Below, piece by piece: positions 14,701 to 25,148 of a DNA stretch of 60,000 nucleotides. Within the stretch, counting starts at the first letter, position 1. The number at the start of each line of letters is the position of its first letter. Origin of the DNA: Membranipora membranacea. Lineage: Eukaryota > Bryozoa > Gymnolaemata > Cheilostomatida > Membraniporidae. The stretch covers positions 9,860,001-9,920,000 of the forward strand of contig OU612073.1 in the NCBI GenBank assembly GCA_914767715.1, given 5' to 3'. The notes beneath the pieces are model-generated. The model was not told where the DNA came from and did not search any database. It saw nothing but the letters and a program-made list of their open reading frames with translations. Position numbers and translations under genes: made by a program.

Positions 14701-15267
14701 TCCATGGCTAACAACATGACATTACAAAACTTACAGCTTTTGTGGCAGGTGTTTTAGTAGTCGTCTTCTTCTTGCTGGCATCATCCTCTGTATGTTTCAA
14801 ACAAAACAAACAAAAAATGATGATTTCAAATCACGATAATAGATCAGAGCATGGAGCGATGTAAACTTTACCAGTGCCCTGCGAATGGTGTAACTGAGTG
14901 CAACAAGGTCATAAGTTAGCAATACCATCAACTTGCAACTTTAAATAAAATCTTAATTTGTCTCGGGTGACATCACAAAAATACAAATACAGGCATTTGA
15001 ATGTCAACATGATCCGAACGGCAACCCATAGAAATGGCATTCATAGAGAAGGCGGTAGAAGTTTAATGCAATGTTGCTGATGAGAGCGCAAATTCTCCTG
15101 TTGAACCACAGAAACAACCTCTTTTATCGTCAACAATAGACCCACATGATTTACTTCAATTCACCAAAGTACTCACGTTTAGAGATGAGAGGAGGCGCTA
15201 CATCCTGGTCGGGTTTAGGCGACCCTCCCTTAGTCTCTTCTTTAGACTGACCCTCGGCGTCAGCCAT
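83..15267 (-). CDS. DNAH5/DNAH8: Axonemal dynein heavy chain, outer-arm DNAH5/DNAH8 class, N-terminal part (partial)
   Basis: This gene encodes the tail of an outer-arm axonemal dynein motor, which assembles in the cytoplasm and drives ciliary beating. I assembled 22 exons, in coding order: 15267-15177, 14787-14735, 12139-12053, 9543-9511, 9310-9248, 8946-8785, 8280-8107, 7697-7514, 7107-6942, 6698-6506, 6163-5982, 5746-5538, 5197-4989, 4408-4145, 3611-3393, 3181-3105, 2706-2555, 2234-2027, 1645-1431, 1112-1015, 694-539 and 94-83. They total 3,207 nt (1,069 residues) with consistent phases and GT-AG junctions. The start ([11 protein letters not shown]) has an in-frame TGA three codons upstream. 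Residues 1-77 are Lys/Glu-rich. The DHC_N1 tail region starts near residue 165, with family stretches such as [12 protein letters not shown] and [12 protein letters not shown]. The linker, AAA ring, stalk and microtubule-binding domain lie beyond the left edge. I did not settle DNAH5 versus DNAH8. Confidence 0.93.
3762..3892. repeat. 10-bp minisatellite with inverted copies
   Basis: About nine head-to-tail copies of CCACTATGAT fill 3803-3892. Two copies in the opposite orientation (GGATCATAGT) lie at 3762-3783, separated by about 20 bp. The array can fold into a long hairpin. It lies in the dynein intron between exons 4408-4145 and 3611-3393. Confidence 0.95.
5382..5528. repeat. Very AT-rich low-complexity tract
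   Basis: Almost pure A/T for about 145 bp (mixtures of ATATAT, AATAAT and TAAATA), ending just before the donor of dynein exon 5746-5538. No coding or regulatory signal is seen. Confidence 0.85.
8694..8721. repeat. (TA)n microsatellite
   Basis: An uninterrupted run of about 13 TA dinucleotides in the dynein intron between exons 8946-8785 and 8280-8107. Confidence 0.9.
9667..11211 (-). CDS. Large Ser/Arg-rich exon, probable alternative first exon of the dynein gene
   Basis: This open frame of 515 codons starts [13 protein letters not shown] and ends [13 protein letters not shown] at a strong donor (GTAAGC). It ends in phase 0, so it can splice directly to the dynein exon at 9543-9511 ([11 protein letters not shown]). 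The in-frame codon two before the ATG is a stop. The only AG nearby (just before TCAACATG) would give phase 2, whereas the preceding dynein exon (12139-12053) ends in phase 0, so the exon cannot be included in the long transcript without a frameshift. It therefore looks like an alternative promoter and first exon, or a nested single gene if the donor is not used (that frame stops at 9604). The protein is low complexity: Ser-, Arg-, Glu- and Asp-rich, with a basic tract around [20 protein letters not shown] recognise no domain. Confidence 0.6.
11212..12052. other. Dynein intron / putative alternative-promoter region
   Basis: This is the 841 bp between coding exon 12139-12053 and the start of the Ser/Arg-rich exon. 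If that exon is an alternative first exon, its promoter and 5' leader must lie here. I see no clear TATA box. A G-rich stretch (9-10 G, C, then 6 G) sits at 11842-11858. Confidence 0.4.
12140..14734. other. Large 5' intron of the dynein gene
   Basis: A 2.6-kb intron without a convincing exon. It carries a 17-base G run at 13390-13406 and, near 14641-14710, an AT-rich imperfect hairpin (CATAGAGTTATTATA against TATAATAACTCCATG) with a direct repeat of GGCTARCAACAT. Otherwise I see nothing. Confidence 0.6.
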
Positions 15268-18024
15268 AATGGCTCACTCTGTGATTCAACAGTTAAGTAA
15301 CTTTTAATCCGCAGCTGGTAGCAAAGGTTACCTGTAGAGTAAAGCAGGAGTACTTGACTTATGATCAGTCAGGATTTCAAGCGTACGAAGTAACACAGCG
15401 ACATAGAAACCTATCACTGGTGAGTATCCAGTCTATAGAAGTAGACTAGCCCATGGCAATCAGAGTGGCTGACAGCAATCATGCTGTTCACATGACTACC
15501 TATTACTACCTGCTACTGACACAAGAGATGAGATTATTTTAGATGACGTGATCGAGATATGACATGTTCGTACATAGAGATAGCACCTCACTGCTCCCTT
15601 AATTACCCAAAAACAAACAGGCTGCAAGTTTTTCCGATATCTTTCCCTATCAAAATACACAGTTTATGATAGAAATTATCTCTGAAGTTAGATCAAACTG
15701 TTACGGGACAAATCCAATTGATGAAGTATGCCAAGTACCCTTCCCTGTGTGAAAGGACAACAGATCAGATGCACTCCCTCAAGAACCATGTCAACTGGTG
15801 TCCAATGAATAAGGTGTTCAGAGTTCTTGAAAAGAATACAAAATCAAGCCAGACAGATGAGCTAAGCTGCCTACCAAAGAACCAAAGACGTAACACAAAA
15901 CCCTTCCCCCCCCCCCCCCCCGATCATGGAAAAGCTGAGAGAATTACCTGTGGTAGAAATCCAGTAGACTAATATTATCCACTTTAGATTTATTATGTTA
16001 TAACATCTGCTGCTTATCAAAGTCAGCAAGCTATGCTACTGGTATAATACAGCAGTGCAGGTGTAGGCGGCCATCTACGTGTTGCTATGGTACCATGTAT
16101 ACATTTTTATTGTACAAGCTTGATTATGAACTTGAATTAGTTCTTTTAAAATAATACCTAAACCAATTTTCAAAGCATTTATGGTGGTTTTATAAACACG
16201 AGAACAGTGAACTGTGTGCCATGAAAAGCTTATGATTATTACAATGACATTGAATGAGATTGAAAAGAAAAAGTTCTGCCAATTGAAAAATCCGCATTAT
16301 ACTGACTTTAAGAAACCACTGAGTAATGAATTGAAAGTGAAGTTTTCATTACAGCTACCTACCATAATGAAGGCACAGAGTGTTTTGTGTTTCAGCAGAG
16401 CATTATACAGCAACAAACACATGTACATAAAGGGAACAAAAGGCTTAATGTGTCTATGGACAAAATCAATGCTACAGATATTAGCAATAATCACTGCTAA
16501 ACTAAAAAGGAATGATTGCATAGGTATTTTTCACAATAGCCAAACAATAGCAGGTCCCAAAATTTCGAGTGCAAGGGTGACATGCCATTCACCTAACCAA
16601 TGTCCCATCACCCACGACAGCAAACAAACATTATAATCAAGAAAGGCCCTGGTACACCCCCAAACATAAGGCAACATCTTGCCTAAAGTTTTCAGTCTAA
16701 AGATTTCGCTGCCTGTAACTAGTGCTAATGTGTGAACAACTTATGCTGAGTAAATAAAACACTGTAATACACACAACCTGCTCTAACCTTCAGTAAACAT
16801 GGAATCAATCATCGGCAGCAGTGATGCCATTCATACAATACTAGACAAGATTCTCAATATTTGGGTCCAAATTATGTTCCTACCAACCTAATTCAATGCG
16901 TTTGTTAGATCTTACGGGAAGAAATTACAGGACAAACCTAAAAGGCATTGAAATAATGTTGGTCAGCAAATCTAGTATCCAGTTGTATATATTACGTTGA
17001 AGGATCTGGCCAAATAAATTTGCTATCGCAATGTCAATGTAACCATTGCTTTGAAAGAATGTGGATGAAATGTTTGCCTATCAGGTGTACATATTATTAT
17101 ATGGGATATTTATTTGATAACACTACTAGACAATTGGAAGGTCAGTGGCATGAAGAGATCATGATGGCAGTCAAAGAAGTGTTGGTTGCAGACAAAATCT
17201 TCAAGGGACATGGATATGATCATAATTTATATCATAACCATATCAAATCATCCAGCAAATTGATCCTTTCAAAGTGGTCCCGCATCAAGTTACGAGGTGG
17301 AATTGATAGCAGGGGGTGAAAGAATGAGGGTGCCCAGTCGAGGAAGGGCAGCCCTAAGCCGAGTGACTGCCCTATGGTGAGGAGGAAAAGTTCAAAGTTA
17401 TAATTAATGTAATTAAAGAAGTTCAGTTTCAGAAGCAAAACAAATCTCTGAAACATCGCATAGACTTACAATGAAATTTACTTACTTTTTTCACCATGTG
17501 CAGCTTACATTCCAAATTTGCTCCTGGATTCTAACTGTGTTGTGCTTATGTATAGATTTGTGCTTCAAGTTAAAGTACAAACAGCAGCGTCAACAGGCCT
17601 ACTTCAGTATTAATTTATTATAGAGTTTATCCACCTTGGCAGCCTGACATCACCTATGAGGATAATTTCCTTGACAGCATGTGTCATTACACAGATATAT
17701 ACTACAGGTTAAAATCAATCTGACTCTTATTGATTCTCATATAAACAGATACAAATCATGTTACGCAAAATAAATAAGGCACTGACATAAATAGGTGACC
17801 ACAGCTATTTGTAGGCTGCTAGATACATCATAGATGAACTTGTCTTAGACTTTTAGTTTATAGATAGCTAGATTAGATATATGAACATTCAATTAAACTT
17901 TGGTACTTCCAAGTGTCCAAATCTCAAATTACAGAACTAAAGTTGCTCACATCTACTCCCTATTTTGGTTAACAAGGCCAAACGGGTTAATTTATACTCT
18001 ACCCATCAGTGTTGCCAGTAATAA

Positions 18025-18048
18025 CAGAGACTATAGATATAGTCTCTG
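18025..18048. mobile_element. 24-bp palindromic insertion with 7-bp target duplication (copy 1)
   Basis: Perfect 11-bp inverted arms, CAGAGACTATA and TATAGTCTCTG, surround a central GA. The unit is flanked on both sides by GTAATAA (18018-18024 and 18049-18055). The tips match the termini of the 1,840-bp element at 30982-32821. Confidence 0.75.
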
Positions 18049-18716
18049 GTAATAATGTATCAAATGATTCAGTGTGGACTTGGACAGATCAAGCAGAGTT
18101 GGCAGATCGAGTTTGATTCAATTTACTGGTATGCATCTCCATCTACTGGCAGGCCGGCAGTAACAGAAGGGGGCAACTCAGAAAGGAGCCAGATCTAAAC
18201 TTGTCTGGGGCATGGTCACGGTTCATTCATCAAAAATTTATATGGATGAAGGTTCATAAACTTCTGAGACAAGTAATTTGTTGTGCAGTTAGATAGATGT
18301 AGAGTTTGGGTAAAGAAATAAAAGACATACTGGAGGCTTTGCAAGCAAATGAACTGAGATTAAAATCTTGATGGACATATATATATATACATACATTTTA
18401 AGTGTCGCAGTCTAACGTTCCAGCAGATTTAAGAGACACTATTTGTGACACATAACAACAAAGAAATTATGTAAGCATCGATAGAGAGAGGGACCGACGA
18501 ACAAGGAAATGAATTAATGTTAGGGAGGGTAACTTCCATAATTGGACATTTATTATTACATAGACATCACAAATGATAGACAGCAGTAAGTATATAATGT
18601 TACTATTCAGGGGGTGAGCATTCATCAGTAAGAAAATAAGTGCCCAGGCAGGAAGAAGGAGAGTAACTAGTTATATGGGTGAGAGTGCTGAACATATCAA
18701 CTGTGTATAGTTAGAT

Positions 18717-18740
18717 CAGAGACTATAGATATAGTCTCTG
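18717..18740. mobile_element. 24-bp palindromic insertion with 7-bp target duplication (copy 2)
   Basis: The same 24 bases as copy 1, with different flanks: GTTAGAT on both sides (18710-18716 and 18741-18747). Identical cores with different but perfect direct repeats show two independent insertions rather than a local duplication. Confidence 0.75.
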
Positions 18741-19075
18741 GTTAGATATCAGTTCATTTCAGTTCATCAAACTTGTAAATGAGTATGCAAGCAACATAAG
18801 ACAAGCTCAAATGAAGACCAGACCCCCTGGGGTCACTGCTTCAAGGGTTCAGACTGGAGCGGTACAGGGGACAATTAAATGTCTACAGTTAGCAGTTTTG
18901 TTAACTGATCTTTCCAACCTCAAGGTTAACTGCTGAATTCAGGTCGAAGTGGTTTGAAGCTTAGCTGTATTGGCGCTGTACCACCTGATATACATTTTAA
19001 TAACAGGGATGTATTTCTCCAAGTGACAATGTGTAATGTACATATTATAGGCTGACAGTATGTTACTTGTGTTTA

Positions 19076-22000
19076 TCATACCTCCATCGCATAACCAAGC
19101 CTCCTCATAACTATGGATCGTCTCAGAATCTGTATCTGGTCAAATAATTCTCTATCTATGGGAACAAGAAATATGATTTACATGTATTCTATGATTTCAT
19201 TATCATAACTATTTGACACCCTAAAAAATTGATCCAATCATCGAATTCTAAATTATTCAATGTGGGAAAATTCTAGGTGCCACAGGAATTAAAATGGTGA
19301 TGATTAGTTGTGCTTTTTATGAGTACAAAGTTGCACTGTTGGCTAGCACAGCGGCCTTTCATCATGCAAGTGTTGAAGGTTTCAGGTTTTGAAGACTGTC
19401 ACAGTCTACTACCACTACAGCTTTGTCTAGAGCTGAGCTCCAACAAACCTGTAGACTTAGAAAGAATTGGTTAAGGTACTACAGCCTGCACCTATTGTAA
19501 TAAACTTTGAATTAATTTTCTTTTCAAAATCTGGAGTTGTCTTTTCTCAACACGTTCATTACTGAAAACAGCTAGCAGTTACCAAAAGATTTGTTCTGTC
19601 CGACTTACCATTGGAGCCTTTGACAATGCCTAGATTAACATAGGATAGGTACGATATTAACTCACACACCGAGATTATCTAGAAAAAAACACACAATATC
19701 TGAAATTTTTCTTTATGACATCCTTTGCAAAGCTCATATGTGACACTTAATCGCATTGCTCACAACAGCCACCATATGTCACAAATTTTGCATGAAAGTG
19801 TTTGTGCGGGCGCAAATACAATACAGTCTGTTAAAGATGGCTATACTAAAACTTTTGACCTACATTGAATCTGAAATGCAGTAAATAGTCAGTTGAATGC
19901 GGAATTGTATAATATGTTCTAAGCTTACCTTATTCCTGATACTGTGGCATACTGTAACTTGTTTCTCACACTGAGGCAGTTTGATTTGATGAGATCCAAG
20001 AACTTCATATCCGCTCAACTCACATAAACTGTCACATAAAAAAATAATATTACGTAAGGTATGAAGCTAAAGCTATCTATGTGATAGTAGTTTACAGGAT
20101 GATACAACTTCCAACCAACAAGTTTTTAAACAAAAACTTAGCATAATGCCCTAATTGACAGACAATGGTACCACCAGGAAAACCGTCAAAGGGTAACTAG
20201 TACTCCGTCTCACTTCTTTTTCTCAGATCATGGGTTGCTCGTCATTGGGCAATCGGTGATAGTATTCATTTTTTCTCACAGAATGGAGGCAGATGGGGTT
20301 TTGCTATTGCAAACAAAATGTGATGAGAATTGATTGAATAACTATATAAGGCAAACTGTACCTTTCCCTGTCTGGTGATGATAACGGCTCAATCTCTATA
20401 GTATTACTGAGTGTGCTCTCAACTAAACTTGCGGATAGCTGGAACATAAATTAGGCAAATTCACTCACGCCGAGGTTAAACAATGTTCGATTGCTTTCAA
20501 CAAAAAAAACCCTACTACATAAGAAGAGTTACTGCAGTCTCATGGAATCCCAAGAAAAAGTAAGAACCAATCATATAATAAGCCTATCTCTTAAAAAGTG
20601 TGTAAACAAAGTCAAGACTCACCTCAACATTTTGGAAGGACAAGCATGGACGGATATCCTCATCTAATATTCTCTTTATGAATGGTGATGAGTCATTCAT
20701 GAGAGGGGATAACTTCCATTGTTTGAACTCTTCAAGTCCCTCAATATTATCCTTCAAAATAATAAATAGTAAGTAATAAATAAACAAATAATACAGTATT
20801 ACTACAATAAATTTATGTTTATGTTTATAATAGATAAACAAAGTATCACTGAATTCGTGATACAAATGCGACAAAATCGTTTCAGACCTTTTTTTCAGAT
20901 TTTTATTAGGATGTGCTAGAATTAGATGTCCTGGACCTGAATTTGACTATACATCAGATTTTTGCCACACCTTCGAAAACAACATTCCGTAAATAATTAA
21001 TTCCGTGAATTAGAATATTTGTGGTATATTGCCTTGTTGTAAGGTAAAGTTATAACCAGATTCTCACCAATAATTCCGGTTTGTTAGGTTTAGGCTGCTG
21101 AGGTAACGAGGGACTAGTTTCTGTAGAGGGAGAAGCTGCATCCATTAAATGTGTCTGACTTTTAGATCTAGAAAATCTTCTGTTAAAACTGAACTTCTTC
21201 TTTATAGATGGCGAGGGAGCCAAACCTGCAGAGAATGAAGGAAATAATAATATTAATAATAGAATAAAAAAAATATAAATAACAAGAATAATAATGATTA
21301 ACTAGCTGGCGCCACTAGGAGTAGGGCATTAGAACAGGGCCATTCAGCAGACAACACTGATGGGGTCTGAATATATTTTGAGAAAGGTACTGTCCGTCTC
21401 AGTCTAGTGGTTCTAGACAGCTGGCAGTTATTCACTGTGTCAAGACATTGTTGATGGTGAATATAACCAACAACAATGCCGTGGCACAACAAATGATTTT
21501 TGAATATGGTTGGTAATTTTTGAACCTCCGCATAAAAAGGTTGGTTTTTTTACGCTTTATTTAATTACAAGTCATATACCAAGCAGTCCTATGACTTCTG
21601 AGCCAAGATAGACTCATGCGTGTGACTGTTTGAACAATTTAATTTTGATATTGGACATGCTGGAATCAGGGAGGGTGGAATTGAATGCAGAGTGATTCTT
21701 TCACTTCCTAAAATAGTGTTGTTAGCTGGTAGTCTGTCAGTCTGTAAGCCTAGCTGTAGTTCTGGGAATTGTGATATTTTAATATTTTGATATATTCCCA
21801 GGTAATTTCGACCCATACTCCAAGGAATACTTCAGTGAGAAGTGAACACTTACTAAGTTTGCGAGGCAGCGAGCCTGATTTTCCACCCTGTTGTGGAGAA
21901 GCGCCAGCCTTCTCCATCTGTTTTCTCTGCTCATCAAATGAGGCGAGGAGTGTCTTCATCGCTGATAGATCTGTCTGTAGCTTCGTTATCTAATAATGTC

Positions 22001-24089
22001 AGATAATTTTGTGATATTTTCATGGAAACTTCTTTCAAATGTCCGTTTAGTAATACACAGAAATGCTAAACAACATGTGCACGGTTTAGAAAGTACCCTC
22101 GTATTTATTTGTTAAGTCTATGCTTTGCATATAGCCTGAAAAAGCGCTCAGCGCCCATGTGGAAGAAATTGGTGATCAATTCAGATTCAATTCATATCAC
22201 AGGTAAATACCTGTTCTAGAGAGTGTTGTAGTTCTTTCTCAGTGTCCATTCTCTTCACATTTGCTTCAATCACCATCTTATTTGCATCCTGAGTTGAAAG
22301 GTGATTAAAAGGCATTAGGTTAAAATTAGTTATTGTCCTCTCAAAGACTATGTAAATAAGTAATCTCACATAGGCTAGCAAGGGATAGCTTGCAGAACTG
22401 TATCTGAGAATCATTTTTAAAATTGGTTCAACAAAGATTTATCAATAGTAGCAAAACAGTTTCATGCATGTGGAGAAAAAACCCATCATTCTGTTCAAAT
22501 AACTATAACTCATGTGCAGAACAGTATGTACTAAGTTTGATTGTGGGACCCGAGACTAACGCAGATAATTACGCTACTTTTTTTTTTTTAGCTTTTATTG
22601 CACTAAATTAATATACTAAGATGGTTATTTAAAAAATATAAATGGTTATAAAAGGCAAAGGGACAACCAGATAGCCAGTCAAAGGCTAATGTGAAGGCTG
22701 CCCAGCCCAATTTTTCTACCCCTACCGCACGACCCCACCGAAAAGGCGGGGAAGCATGCCAAATCGGAGCCGGCCTAGGCCGCCGCCCACAGCCAAGCCG
22801 CAATGAGTCAACGAGGACAGACAACATAAATGGGCTCACCAATTTGATCATTATTACAGTGACCTTTCAAGCCCTCCACATAATATTGACCTTGACATCC
22901 CTCTAAAAAATGAGTCCTCCCCATATAAACGCAATATTACTATGCAACATAAAAATTTACCTCAAACAGATTAGCAGTGAGCTCATCGACCTCGCACTCC
23001 ATTTGATCTCTAACTCTCTCAAGTCTTTCCTTTTCTTTACCTATAACATGTAAGGCAACGTTGATTAGATGATGCACCCTTATTGATAATGTACTGGATG
23101 TAAAAACCTGTACTAAAAGCGATGGTACAACACCCCTATTTGACCAATGATGGGGCTTGTTGAACCACTGCTTGTAGACAACAAATTGCAAATTTGATCA
23201 AAAACAAGCTGGAAAAGCAAAGCTATTGCATTGGAGAGTTGTGAAATACTATAGAAATATTCTCAAATGTGTTAAGTATTGAAATTTGAAAATTAAAATG
23301 ATCTAAAATCTAAAGCATAATGCATTTATAGCCTATGATAGTGTCCATGTTGGCAATGGAAATGTGCAGTAAAAAGGGGGAAATTTCGATTGGCGCTCTT
23401 TCCAGGTCTGTAAGAAAGTTTGCAATACGTAGGATTTGACAGAAGTGATATATATTAAACTAAATGTTTTGAGCTACATTTTGAGTGGTTCTTCATGGTG
23501 AGTATCACGTTTTGAAGCATGCTTTTGGAGCTAGCAAGACAGCATGATTCATATATAACACAATGGGGAAATAGATTTGAGGTTTTGTACCAATGCAGAT
23601 TTTTCAATTTGACTCACCCTTTAGTTGGAGTTCCTGCTGAGCTATCTGTAGCTGATGTCGGAGTTTGTTGATCGTGTGACTTTTAGCCTCAACAAAAGAT
23701 GTGCTTCTTCTGTCTACCTTAGTTACCTCATCGCTAAAGGAACACCAGAGCGTTTAATATGGGAACACAGTGTGATATGATGTTCAGGTTAACGGACAAG
23801 GCATCATCTGAGCTCATAGTTTTTGAATGAAATTGATCAAATCTTTTTTTTTGTTTTACACAATATCTAAATATTCGACCTGACTTCGTGATATTTGGGT
23901 AATGTGTATGACAGAGACCTATCTCACTAACTTGCCGGTGGTTTCTGTTTTGACAAAAGTGATCGGATAAAGAGTGTGGCACAATTCCTAATGTTGTGAG
24001 TGAGAAACAAGGTTGAAATAATAGTAAAATACTTACTTGAAGTCTGAGAGGGTCCAATTCCTGAGCAGGGACTCTGGGACTGATGCCAT
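19076..24089 (-). CDS. RAB3IP: Rabin8/RAB3IP-type guanine nucleotide exchange factor (Sec2 domain), complete
   Basis: A Sec2-family exchange factor that activates Rab8/Rab3-class GTPases on exocytic and pre-ciliary vesicles. Eleven exons, in coding order: 24089-24037, 23733-23618, 23040-22961, 22288-22211, 21989-21854, 21225-21068, 20751-20623, 20438-20362, 20028-19929, 19678-19609 and 19155-19076. They total 1,077 nt including the stop, or 358 residues, with all phases consistent. Residues about 18-150 form the Sec2 coiled coil, with the signature NLFEDANKMVIEANVKR. A basic Ser-rich linker follows (KKKFSFNRRFSRSKS). The C-terminal 110 residues match the vertebrate Rabin8 ending, including a final LGYAMEV corresponding to LGYFKEE-type ends. 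The length is close to RAB3IL1 (about 380) and shorter than RAB3IP (about 476). The start is the only Met before the first conserved exon (MASVPESLLRNW). The orthology could equally be to the ancestor of RAB3IP and RAB3IL1. Confidence 0.93.
22640..22830. repeat. GC-rich island, probable dispersed repeat
   Basis: Within a Rabin8 intron, a block of roughly 150 bp is far richer in G+C than its surroundings, with GGCGGGG, GGAGCCGGCCTAGGCCGCC-type motifs around 22740-22800. It is open on both strands but has no splice context. An inserted repeat is the likeliest explanation. Confidence 0.35.
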
Positions 24090-25148
24090 TTCAAAGCCTG
24101 GTGGACTGTTGGACTGTTAAACAGTAGATTTCAAACCAAAATACCTGGCAAAACTCAGACACATCCCCTTTAGTAGGCAGTAACTAGAGCTATCAGTATC
24201 ACATACAAATCTGAAGACCGCTTGTTTAGCTCGTGTCCTCCATTCGGACAAGCCAATTTATACGGGTAGGTTATTACCGTCCCTCAATCAATACTAACAG
24301 ACAAGATAAAGTCAAGCACAACTGATAAGGAATTGGATTACCTGCAGCAGATATAAGGTGTAATTGTATCAACCTGTACCACACTGCATCGGAGATAGCA
24401 ATGGTGACTACGTCATCATATATACCAAACTAGCTCCGTAAATTGGTAACCCCAAGAGATAAGACAATTACCAACATTTTCATGGTTTAGTTTTATGACA
24501 GTCGAACCAGGGAGTTTCGCCCCTGGTCAAACTACCATGTAGTATTTAGCAGTAGAATAAACTTCAAGGTCAAGAGAATTTTTGCTTGAATTCCTAGCCA
24601 TATACATCTTTGCAGAAATGTGCAAATTTTGCGATAATGGCAAGAGCTGAAATTGAATCTTTCTCAGATCATCACAAACAAAACTTGCTACAAACATCAC
24701 TGGAAGATATTGAAATTAGCTCTGATTAACATAGCTGACATATCAAATAAATTTGTTGGTGTACTAAACTTCTATAATACTTAAAGCATAGATAGATACG
24801 GAAGGAAGAAATTGTGGTATCGATGACCTTTTATTCGCATTAGAAGTGCGTGAAAGCTATATAGATACCTATCCCTTATTATTTACAACACTAAGATAAA
24901 ATAATCGTCTGTACATAATTTACACCAAATTCTACAAATGGTTTCATCGTCTTTCCCAGCTTACATGTTCATCCATACAAAATAGACATGTCCTCCCACA
25001 ACTCAGCATGTGTGCTCTCGACTTACCCAATCAAAACAACTCTTTACCAGCACTAATTCTGTAGTCAAATATAAGCTTAAATGGGAACGCTGCGTTGACC
25101 AGCAGGCAGCTACGTTGGATTTTGACTAGAGTAAGATAACTTCCAATC
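24090..25148. other. Intergenic region between Rabin8 5' end and TAF12 3' end
   Basis: About 1.06 kb that should hold the Rabin8 promoter and 5' UTR and the TAF12 3' UTR. A small perfect hairpin (ACCAGGG / CCCTGGT around 24506-24522) is present. No exon was found. Confidence 0.5.
24830..24835 (-). terminator. Candidate polyadenylation signal of TAF12
   Basis: AATAAA on the minus strand, about 315 bp past the TAF12 stop codon. The position is plausible, but the hexamer is common in AT-rich DNA. Confidence 0.35.

Larger units (their letters stand above)
15268..19075. other. Intergenic region between dynein 5' end and Rabin8 3' end
   Basis: This 3.8-kb region should contain the dynein promoter (nearest the left side) and the Rabin8 3' UTR (right side). 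A 16-base C run lies at 15906-15921. Open frames here (for example 16214-16636, plus) have no recognisable similarity or splice context. Two 24-bp palindromic insertions are listed separately. Confidence 0.55.

Noticed and set aside
16214-16636. 140-codon plus-strand open frame in the dynein-Rabin8 gap
   Set aside because: The composition is like random AT-rich sequence, with no domain, no splice context and no similarity that I recognise.
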